Part shown: piece after piece, positions 54,291-62,082 of the stretch
Layout: each line of letters begins with the position of its first letter
Position numbering within the stretch: the first letter of the stretch is position 1
Position numbers and translations under genes: made by a program
Source: an uncultured Alphaproteobacteria bacterium
Lineage (GTDB): Bacteria > Pseudomonadota > Alphaproteobacteria > Rhodobacterales > Rhodobacteraceae
NCBI GenBank assembly: GCA_902537215.1
Contig: CACBAM010000009.1
Span: forward strand, 1-64,000
Length of the DNA: 64,000 nt
Direction: 5' to 3'
The notes under the pieces: generated by a model
Told to the model about the DNA's origin: nothing
The model's database searches: none
The model's input: only the letters and a program-made list of their open reading frames with translations

Positions 54291-57137
54291 TTGTCGTATT
54301 CAGAGCTTTGCATAACATCTAATTTCAGCTTCCTAGAAGGAGCCAGCCATCCTGAAGAGTATGTGGAAAGAGCAATAGAATTTGGATTAAAATCTATAGC
54401 AATTGCCGACAAAAACTCCATTTCTGGAATAGTGAGAGGGCTTAGGGCTATAAAGGAAATCGAATATGATACTAAAAGTAAACGCTCTCCTCTAAAGCTA
54501 ATACCAGGGGTTACTATCGTCACAACTCATAGAACTGAAATAACATGCTTAGCTCAGACACGACAAGGATGGAAAAACATATGTAAAGTTTTAACTACTG
54601 GAAAGGAGAATTCGAAGAAGGGTTATTGCCATATTGACTATGAAAGTATTCTCAAAAACCAAGATGGCATTATATTCTTAGCCCATATTTCAGAAAAAAA
54701 TCATAGCCTTTCAAAGAGACTTGAGTGGTTGAGATTTATCCAAACACTCAAGAGAAATAATAGTAAATCTATATACATAGTTATGGCGCCCAGATATGAC
54801 GGTTTGGATGAAATACGTTTTTACAAAATCAATAGGTTTGCAAAAAACGCTAAGTGTGGAATTATAGGGTCTTCTACTCCTCTAATGCATCACGGCTCCA
54901 GACGAAAAGTCAGAGATACTTTATATGCAATAAAAATGAAATGCACCATAGATGACCTGGGGGTTGAATCAAGCATTAATGGAGAGCAAAGAATGCGATC
55001 ACCCCATGATTTTATAAGTATATTCAAAGATTATCCTGAAGCGATAGACAACACTAACTTTATAAGCGATAGATGTTCGTTTTCTTTAGACGAACTCAGC
55101 TATACATACCCTAAAGAAGTGCTCAAAGGAGAGAACCCCGATACAATATTACATGAGCTAACCTTTAATGGATTAAATGAATATTATACAAAAAATATTC
55201 CTGTGAAAATATTGAAGGGAGTAAAAAAGGAACTTCTGTTAATAAAAAAACTCAAATACGCTCCCTATTTTCTCACAGTGTATGACATAGTGAAATTTGC
55301 AAGAAGTAGAGGTATTTTGTGTCAAGGCCGTGGCTCTGCTGCTAATTCCATAGTTTGTTTTTCTTTGGGAGTAACGTCCGTTAGCCCAGAGATTGGGTCT
55401 ATGGTATTCGAGCGCTTTATATCAGAGGCAAGAAACGAACCCCCTGACATTGATATTGATTTTGAGCATGAACGCAGACAGGAGATAATAGACGAAATAT
55501 ACAGGAAATATGGCGATGGAAGAGCTGCCTTATGCGCTACAGTCATCCACTACAGAGCGAAAGGAGCGATAAGAGATGTCGGCAAAGTAATGGGGTTAAG
55601 CAAAGAAATAATATCCTCGATGGCTGAAAATATTGTTGGATGGGATAGACATAAGGTACCTCATTACAATAATACCAACTTAGAAGGTAAGAATGACCAT
55701 ACTAGAATATTGGAGACTTTGGCCCTCAGCGACCAATTGATAGGCTTTCCTAGACACTTAGGTCAGCATGTAGGTGGCTTTATAATTACTGAGGATTATT
55801 TGGATGAGATTACATCTATTGAAAATACTGCTATGGAAGGAAGAAGTATAATAGCATGGGATAAAGACGACATAGACTTTTTAGGTATACTAAAGATAGA
55901 TATCTTAGCTCTTGGGATGCTGACATGTATAAAGAAATCTTTTGATTTAATAAAAAACCATCATAACCGGAAAGTTAGCCTAAACAATATTCCACATCGA
56001 GATACACGCGTCTTTAATATGCTTTCCAAAGCAGACACTGTAGGGGTTTTTCAGGTTGAAAGCAGAGCCCAAATGAACTTCCTTCCAAGATTAAAACCAC
56101 AATGCTTTTATGATCTGGTAATACAAGTTGCCATCGTCAGACCTGGGCCAATTCAAGGGGATATGGTTCATCCCTATATAAAAAGAAGAAATGGACAAGA
56201 AAAAGTTACTTTTCCTTCCGAAAAACTAAAAGAAATCCTTGGTAAGACTCTTGGCGTGCCACTATTTCAAGAACAAGCAATACAAATTGCAATGAAAGGT
56301 GCGGGATTTTCACTGAAAGATACTGATAGACTAAGAAAATCATTAGCAACGTTTAAGAGAAACGGTACTGTAAGTAAGTTTAAAAAAAGATTTATTGATG
56401 GTATGCAAAAAAATGGATATGACAAGGATTTTGCTACAAAGTGCTTTTCTCAGATATCGGGGTTTGGTGAATACGGATTTCCTGAAAGTCATGCTGCAAG
56501 CTTCGCTATTCTTGTATATGCGTCGGCTTGGATAAAATATCATTATCCTGATGTTTTTGCCTGTGCTTTACTAAACTCTCAACCGATGGGATTCTACTCT
56601 GCTTCTCAAATAATACGTGATGCAAAAAATCACGGGGTAAAAGTTAAAGAAATATGCATAAACAAAAGCGAATGGAACCATTCTCTAGAAAATCACGGCG
56701 AACCTTGTTTTAGTTTACGACTGGGGTTCAGGCAGATCAAAGGACTTTCAAAAAATGACGTCGATATAATTATTAAAGAGAGAGGCAATGGTTATAATGA
56801 TCCCCAAGATTTATGGCATCGTATTAGACTGAGCCCAAGTATTATAAAGCTCCTGATTAAAGCAAATTGCTTTCACTCTTTTAATAAAAACAGAAGACTA
56901 TTACTTTGGGATGCTCAAGCTATAAAAAAAACAAATTCTTTAGCCCTTTTTGAAGATTATTCTGAGAAGGAATACTTACCAGAGAAAAGCGTCAATCTTC
57001 CTAATATGACTTTAGGTGAAGAATTGATTTTAGATTATCAATCTCTACGGTTAAGTCTATCTACACACCCCGTAAAACTACTAAGACCCTTTCTTAACGA
57101 GAGCTTCATAGAAGAGTATTGTAGCCGTAGTATCTAA
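54291..57137 (+). CDS. dnaE2: Error-prone DNA polymerase III alpha subunit DnaE2, C-terminally short
   Basis: A 948-residue C-family polymerase for translesion synthesis. It starts YSELCITSNFSFLEGASHPEEYV (PHP domain), has the catalytic PPDIDIDFEHERR with D388 and D390, a third acidic residue at D537 in LKIDILALGM, then the fingers and the tandem HhH region (FRQIKGLSKNDVD). Relatives are around 1050-1100 residues and continue past the STHPVKLLRPFL motif with an OB-fold; here the frame stops about 20 residues after it. No remnant of the OB part is seen downstream. The start is TTG with GAG 11 bases upstream. Confidence 0.92.
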   Translation: MSYSELCITSNFSFLEGASHPEEYVERAIEFGLKSIAIADKNSISGIVRGLRAIKEIEYDTKSKRSPLKLIPGVTIVTTHRTEITCLAQTRQGWKNICKVLTTGKENSKKGYCHIDYESILKNQDGIIFLAHISEKNHSLSKRLEWLRFIQTLKRNNSKSIYIVMAPRYDGLDEIRFYKINRFAKNAKCGIIGSSTPLMHHGSRRKVRDTLYAIKMKCTIDDLGVESSINGEQRMRSPHDFISIFKDYPEAIDNTNFISDRCSFSLDELSYTYPKEVLKGENPDTILHELTFNGLNEYYTKNIPVKILKGVKKELLLIKKLKYAPYFLTVYDIVKFARSRGILCQGRGSAANSIVCFSLGVTSVSPEIGSMVFERFISEARNEPPDIDIDFEHERRQEIIDEIYRKYGDGRAALCATVIHYRAKGAIRDVGKVMGLSKEIISSMAENIVGWDRHKVPHYNNTNLEGKNDHTRILETLALSDQLIGFPRHLGQHVGGFIITEDYLDEITSIENTAMEGRSIIAWDKDDIDFLGILKIDILALGMLTCIKKSFDLIKNHHNRKVSLNNIPHRDTRVFNMLSKADTVGVFQVESRAQMNFLPRLKPQCFYDLVIQVAIVRPGPIQGDMVHPYIKRRNGQEKVTFPSEKLKEILGKTLGVPLFQEQAIQIAMKGAGFSLKDTDRLRKSLATFKRNGTVSKFKKRFIDGMQKNGYDKDFATKCFSQISGFGEYGFPESHAASFAILVYASAWIKYHYPDVFACALLNSQPMGFYSASQIIRDAKNHGVKVKEICINKSEWNHSLENHGEPCFSLRLGFRQIKGLSKNDVDIIIKERGNGYNDPQDLWHRIRLSPSIIKLLIKANCFHSFNKNRRLLLWDAQAIKKTNSLALFEDYSEKEYLPEKSVNLPNMTLGEELILDYQSLRLSLSTHPVKLLRPFLNESFIEEYCSRSI

Positions 57138-57142
57138 CGGGT

Positions 57143-57487
57143 TTAACCGCAATAGACGCTAACTATCTTCTTCTGACTGCCAACAATAATACTCAATCGT
57201 TTAGGGTTAGTATTCTCAATACTTTCATTTCTATCTAAGAAAATAATCCTAGTATTGGATGGGTACTCCATTGCACCGAGCGCCGATTCAGGTTGCCCCA
57301 CTAAGAAACTCAAATTACGTGCTATACACTGACCATCATCTGTTAGCTTGACCTTATTCCCAATTGTTGGTCCAGTGTAGTTCCCGGTAATATTGGGTTG
57401 CTCAAAACTAGTTTGAGTTGTTTGACAAGCAACTGTTAATAAACAAAAAGTTATAATAAAAAAATTTTTGACCACAGATATCCTCAT
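57143..57487 (-). CDS. Lipoprotein with I78-type peptidase-inhibitor domain
   Basis: A 114-residue protein. The N-terminus is a lipoprotein signal with lipobox LTVAC (Cys at residue 21). The C-terminal half, with FLVGQPESALGAMEYPSNTRII, a D near the middle, RLSIIVGSQKKIVSVYCG at the end (as the pattern L-V-G-Q ... R-I ... R-L ... I-x-x-V-x-C-G), matches the peptidase inhibitor I78 family. It probably sits in the outer or inner membrane facing the periplasm. It follows acs by 14 bases and ends 5 bases from convergent dnaE2. Confidence 0.8.
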   Translation of the reverse strand: MRISVVKNFFIITFCLLTVACQTTQTSFEQPNITGNYTGPTIGNKVKLTDDGQCIARNLSFLVGQPESALGAMEYPSNTRIIFLDRNESIENTNPKRLSIIVGSQKKIVSVYCG

Positions 57488-57501
57488 TAATTTAATTCAC
57501 T

Positions 57502-59448
57502 TTAAAGCTTCTTACGATTAGCAATAAGATCATCAACGACAGCAGGTTCTGCTAAAGTAGATGTATCACCTAAATTGCTAAAATCATCCTCAGCGATTTT
57601 TCGCAAAATCCTTCTCATGATCTTACCTGATCTAGTCTTTGGAAGACCTGGAGAAAATTGAATAATATCAGGCTTTGCAATAGGACCAATCTCTTTTCTA
57701 ACCCAATTCTGAAGCTCCTTCAAAAGTTCATCAGAGTTTTTCTCTCCGGACATTAGAGATACATATGCGTATATCCCTTGGCCTTTAATTGGGTGGGGGA
57801 AACCGACTACTGCACTCTCATTAACTTTTGGATGGGCGACTAAAGCACTTTCAATTTCTGCCGTTCCCATTCTATGACCTGAAACATTTAATACGTCATC
57901 GACTCTTCCAGTGATCCAGTAATACCCATCTTTATCCCTTCTACACCCATCACCTGAGAAGTAATAACCTTTATAATCATTAAAATACGTCGAAACAAAC
58001 CTATCATGATCTCCAAAGACAGTACGCATTTGTCCTGGCCAACTATCCTTAATAACCAATATGCCTTCACACTCCTTATTAGGTATCTCTTCTCCAGAAT
58101 TTGCGTCAAGAATTGCGGGCTCAATACCAAAAAAGGGTAAAGTTGCAGAACCAGGCTTGGTTGTTGTAGCTCCTGGTAGAGGTGTAATAAGAATTCCACC
58201 TGTTTCGGTTTGCCACCATGTATCGACTATTGGGCAATTGTTTTTACCTACTACCCGATTATACCACTCCCATGCTTCAGGATTAATAGGCTCTCCTACG
58301 GTGCCTAGAATTCGAATGCTAGACAGATCATTTTTGTTAACAAATTCGTCACCTAGCCCCATTAAGGCTCTTATAGCTGTTGGAGCCGTATAAAATTGAT
58401 TTACTTTATATTTTTCACATATTTGCCAAAATCGTGATGCGTCAGGATAGGTAGGAACGCCCTCAAACATAAGAGTCGTTGCTCCATTTGCTAAAGGCCC
58501 ATAAACGATATAGCTATGGCCAGTTACCCAACCTACATCAGCAGTACACCAATAGATATCTCTATCATTATAATCAAAAACAAATTTGTGTGTCATCGAA
58601 GCATAGAGAATATATCCCGCCGTTGAATGTAAAACACCCTTAGGTTTTCCTGTTGAGCCAGAGGTATAAAGGATAAAGAGCGGGTCTTCTGCATTCATAG
58701 GTTCAGGAGGACAAACAGCACTTACTTTATCCATTAAATCATTTAACCAGAAATCACGCCCCTCCTTCATGCTAACTTCTGTTGAAGTTCTCTTCAAAAC
58801 AAGAGAGGTTATATCTCCGGATATATCCAAAGCCTCATCAACATTCTTCTTTAAAGGTGTTTGTTTTCCACCTCTTGGCGCTTCATTGGCTGTAATCACC
58901 GCTTTTGCTCCACAATCAATAATTCGACTCGCAAGCGCTTCTGGAGAAAAACCTGCGAAGACGACAGAGTGTATGGCGCCCACTCTGGCACATGCTAACA
59001 TAGCGTAAGCCGCCTCTGGAACCATTGGCATATATAGAATTACTCTATCCCCTTTCTTTATGCCTCGATCCTTTAAAACGTTTCCAAACTTACACACATT
59101 TTCATAGAGTTCTCGGTACGTAATTTTTTTAGAAACCCCTGGCTCATCACCCTCCCATAAGATTGCCACTTTTTCACTTTTGTTTTCTAGGTGTCTATCT
59201 ACACAGTTTTCAGACACATTGAGCACACCATCTTCAAACCACTTTATAGAAATATCAGGATGGGAATATGAAACATTTTTGACTTTAGTAAATTCTTTTT
59301 GCCACAGCAGTCGATTACGGCCCTGTTCCTCCCAAAACGCCTCAGGACTTTCAACTGACCTTTTATACATTTCATGATATTTGGTCCTATCTATTAGCGC
59401 TTTTTTGGAAAACTCTTCCGTGGGCTGATATCCTTCTACAGTTTTCAT
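57502..59448 (-). CDS. acs: Acetyl-CoA synthetase
   Basis: A 648-residue adenylate-forming enzyme activating acetate. It shows the A3 P-loop [98 protein letters not shown], and the C-terminal catalytic, acetylation-regulated lysine in [18 protein letters not shown]. Length matches the AMP-forming Acs family. It starts 47 bases after the aminotransferase. Confidence 0.96.
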   Translation of the reverse strand: MKTVEGYQPTEEFSKKALIDRTKYHEMYKRSVESPEAFWEEQGRNRLLWQKEFTKVKNVSYSHPDISIKWFEDGVLNVSENCVDRHLENKSEKVAILWEGDEPGVSKKITYRELYENVCKFGNVLKDRGIKKGDRVILYMPMVPEAAYAMLACARVGAIHSVVFAGFSPEALASRIIDCGAKAVITANEAPRGGKQTPLKKNVDEALDISGDITSLVLKRTSTEVSMKEGRDFWLNDLMDKVSAVCPPEPMNAEDPLFILYTSGSTGKPKGVLHSTAGYILYASMTHKFVFDYNDRDIYWCTADVGWVTGHSYIVYGPLANGATTLMFEGVPTYPDASRFWQICEKYKVNQFYTAPTAIRALMGLGDEFVNKNDLSSIRILGTVGEPINPEAWEWYNRVVGKNNCPIVDTWWQTETGGILITPLPGATTTKPGSATLPFFGIEPAILDANSGEEIPNKECEGILVIKDSWPGQMRTVFGDHDRFVSTYFNDYKGYYFSGDGCRRDKDGYYWITGRVDDVLNVSGHRMGTAEIESALVAHPKVNESAVVGFPHPIKGQGIYAYVSLMSGEKNSDELLKELQNWVRKEIGPIAKPDIIQFSPGLPKTRSGKIMRRILRKIAEDDFSNLGDTSTLAEPAVVDDLIANRKKL

Positions 59449-59495
59449 TCCTTTAATCCTAATTATAATTGTTTTTAAACAAATCTTTGTCAGCT

Positions 59496-60674
59496 TTAAA
59501 TAATATTTGCAATCGCACTTGCTAAGTAATTTATCACGTCTTTACGCAAACCCGCTACATTTATTCTACTATCGGAGACCATATATATTCCATAATCTTT
59601 TCTTAAAACCTCAACTTGGTCGGAAGTTAAGCCTAACTTAGAAAACATACCCCTATGCTTATTCACAAAACTAAAACGCTCTGATTTAGTTTCTCGTTGC
59701 AATTCCGATGCAAGCCTCTCTCTCAAATCCAACATATTTACACGCATTTCTTCTAGTTCATCTTTCCACAAAACCTTAAGCATTTCATCCTGCAATATTT
59801 GATTAACTACTGCAGCACCGTGGTCTGGAGGGAAAGAAAATGTTAGCCGGTTTAATGATTTAAGGTTATCTTGAACTACATGTCGTTTCGCTGGCTCTGA
59901 AACTACAATAGCTACACCTACTCTGTCTCTGTAAACACCAAAATTTTTTGAGCACGAGACAGCTATCATTGCCTCTGATACATTTTTTAAAAGATAATTT
60001 AGACCCTCAACATCTTTAGCTAAGCCGTCTCCAAAGCCTTGATATGCAAGATCTATGAAGGGTAAAACATTTTTGTTCTGAATCAATTGTGTTATCTCTA
60101 CCCATTGTTCCAAGCTTAAATTTGCTCCAGTAGGGTTGTGGCAACATCCATGCAACAATAGTATATCGTTTTCACGCATATCATTAAGGTCATTATACAT
60201 TTTGTCGAAATTCACTTCACATGTGGTCTCATCAAAATAATAATAGGAGCTCATATTCATGCCCAAATGTTTCAGAATCGCTTGGTGATTGGGCCAGCTT
60301 GGATTTGAAATCCAAACATTACCGACGCTCTTTGTAGCTCTTGCTAAAAGAAGAAGTTGGTGTAAGGCCCCGGTTCCTCCAGGCGCTTGAGCAAATGAGA
60401 GCCTTTTGTCATCTACAGAATTATTTAAGACTAATCCTCCTATATTTTTGGAGAATTCAATTGAGCCTATGAGGCCAACATAACTTTTACTATCCTGCAA
60501 TCTGTGCAGTATCTCTTCACTTTTTTTTACTGCTTTCATTATTGGTGTTGTTCCTTCGGCATTCTTGTAAACGCCCACACCCAAATCTAACTTATTTGTT
60601 CTTGTATCCTCAGCGTATTGAGCCATTAACTCCATTATTTTATCTGATGGTTGACTATTTAAATGCTCGAACAT
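59496..60674 (-). CDS. Aspartate/aromatic aminotransferase (class I)
   Basis: A 392-residue fold-type I PLP enzyme of the AspC/TyrB subgroup. The N-terminal [54 protein letters not shown] and the PLP-lysine motif [16 protein letters not shown] identify it. The start ATG abuts the stop of the upstream GNAT gene (TAAATG), so the two are coupled. Aspartate, tyrosine and phenylalanine are the likely substrates; which is preferred is not visible. Confidence 0.92.
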   Translation of the reverse strand: MFEHLNSQPSDKIMELMAQYAEDTRTNKLDLGVGVYKNAEGTTPIMKAVKKSEEILHRLQDSKSYVGLIGSIEFSKNIGGLVLNNSVDDKRLSFAQAPGGTGALHQLLLLARATKSVGNVWISNPSWPNHQAILKHLGMNMSSYYYFDETTCEVNFDKMYNDLNDMRENDILLLHGCCHNPTGANLSLEQWVEITQLIQNKNVLPFIDLAYQGFGDGLAKDVEGLNYLLKNVSEAMIAVSCSKNFGVYRDRVGVAIVVSEPAKRHVVQDNLKSLNRLTFSFPPDHGAAVVNQILQDEMLKVLWKDELEEMRVNMLDLRERLASELQRETKSERFSFVNKHRGMFSKLGLTSDQVEVLRKDYGIYMVSDSRINVAGLRKDVINYLASAIANII

Positions 60675-61238
60675 TTATAGATACTCCTTAATTTCCAATT
60701 GAGACGACGTACTTCTCTTATGAATCTCTGTTTTATATATATTAAATCCGGCCTTTTGGTAAAGAGGAAGGGCGCTCTTGTGGTCCAGTGTATTTGTGTT
60801 GACAGTTAATGTTTTTACATCATCCCTCTCCATTACTTCCTCAAAAACTCTGTTCATCATAAATTTACCTAGGCCTTTGCCAGTCACGTCATCAAACAAC
60901 CCAAAATAGGCTAAGTCACAAACAGATAAAAGCCTGTAATCGAGAACAAAAAAGCCCTTAGGTACACCTCGGAGAATGAGAGAATATAAAATAACGTTAT
61001 CGTCAGTCAGAAAGCTTTCCAACTTGCTTTTTTCGGATCGCAACCAATCGGTCCACTCATATTTTCGACCAACCTCCTTATAAAGATATAAAAAATACGA
61101 TGTATCTGGTGATATTGCTTTTAGAAAGCTAACAGCAGGAATACTCGAAACATTTTTAAAAAGCTTAACATCCTCCATTTCTAAAGACAAATATGAGACA
61201 GTGTAGTTTAATATGACGCTTGGCTCTTGATGTTGCAT
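60675..61238 (-). CDS. GNAT family N-acetyltransferase
   Basis: A 187-residue protein with a GNAT fold: the acetyl-CoA loop is in DVTGKGLGKFMMNRVFEEVM (Q/R-x-x-G-x-G/A form as T-G-K-G-L-G-K), followed by LTVNTNTLDHKSALPLYQKAGFNIYKTE, the typical N...A...LY...GF motif. GVPKGFFVLDYR and DLAYFGLFDD are the central strands. The substrate is unknown; it lies between a mercaptopyruvate sulfurtransferase and the aminotransferase. Nine bases separate it from the sulfurtransferase. Confidence 0.83.
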   Translation of the reverse strand: MQHQEPSVILNYTVSYLSLEMEDVKLFKNVSSIPAVSFLKAISPDTSYFLYLYKEVGRKYEWTDWLRSEKSKLESFLTDDNVILYSLILRGVPKGFFVLDYRLLSVCDLAYFGLFDDVTGKGLGKFMMNRVFEEVMERDDVKTLTVNTNTLDHKSALPLYQKAGFNIYKTEIHKRSTSSQLEIKEYL

Positions 61239-61247
61239 TTGAAACTA

Positions 61248-62075
61248 CTAATCAATTTTTCCCCATTCCGCCCAAGAACCATCATATAATGAAATTTTTG
61301 AACAGCCAATTTCGTCTAACGCTAAATATAAAACTGCTGCAGTTACTCCTGACCCGCAAGTTGTGATAATATAATTATTAAAAACAACGCCTTTCTTAGA
61401 AAAAATATCTATGATCTCTCGCTTACTTTTAAAAGTAAAATCTTCATTCAGTAGAGTTTCAAAAGGAACATTAATTGAATTTTTTATGGATCCAGATCGC
61501 AAACCACTTCTTGGTTCAGGCGCTGTTCCCATAAAACGCCCCTCTGAACGCGCATCAATTATTGAGCAATGATTTAATTTAGTTGCTCTTAGAACATCAT
61601 CCCTATCAGCTACTAAACTCTTATCTTCGTAGATAGTCAGGTGTCTAATTTCTTTTTCGGTTATTTCAGCAGTAGTCGATCTATTTTCTTTTACCCACTT
61701 TGGAAATCCTCCATCAAGTACAACTACATCAGAGTATCCAAACACTTTAAACATCCACCACAGTCGAGCAGCAGACCTCATTCCTAATCCATCGTATATG
61801 ATGACTTTATGTCCATCGCCTATACCGAATTTCCGGACAGTAGAATTGAACATCGCCGAGGGTGGCAGCATGTGAGGTAAGTCGCTATCATTATCTTTTA
61901 TTTTGTCAATATCAAAGAACGATGCCCCCGGAATGTGACATTCTAAAAATTCTTGTTCTGCGTTTCGTTTCTCTTGTGGAAAATACCAGCTAGAATCTAT
62001 TATTCTTATATCAGGAGCCTCTAAATGTTGTTCTAGCCAATCTGTAGAAACTATATTTTTGAAATCATCTTTCAT
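61248..62075 (-). CDS. sseA: 3-mercaptopyruvate/thiosulfate sulfurtransferase
   Basis: A 275-residue double rhodanese-domain protein. The active-site loop is TTCGSGVTAAVLYLAL (C-G-S-G-V-T-A), the form of mercaptopyruvate sulfurtransferases, while thiosulfate sulfurtransferases more often have C-R-x-G-x-x. IDSSWYFPQEKRNAEQEFLECHIPGASFFDID and IIDARSEGRFMGTAPEPRSGLRSGSI are the paired domain motifs. It starts 7 bases after smc. Confidence 0.9.
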   Translation of the reverse strand: MKDDFKNIVSTDWLEQHLEAPDIRIIDSSWYFPQEKRNAEQEFLECHIPGASFFDIDKIKDNDSDLPHMLPPSAMFNSTVRKFGIGDGHKVIIYDGLGMRSAARLWWMFKVFGYSDVVVLDGGFPKWVKENRSTTAEITEKEIRHLTIYEDKSLVADRDDVLRATKLNHCSIIDARSEGRFMGTAPEPRSGLRSGSIKNSINVPFETLLNEDFTFKSKREIIDIFSKKGVVFNNYIITTCGSGVTAAVLYLALDEIGCSKISLYDGSWAEWGKID

Positions 62076-62082
62076 AAAAACC

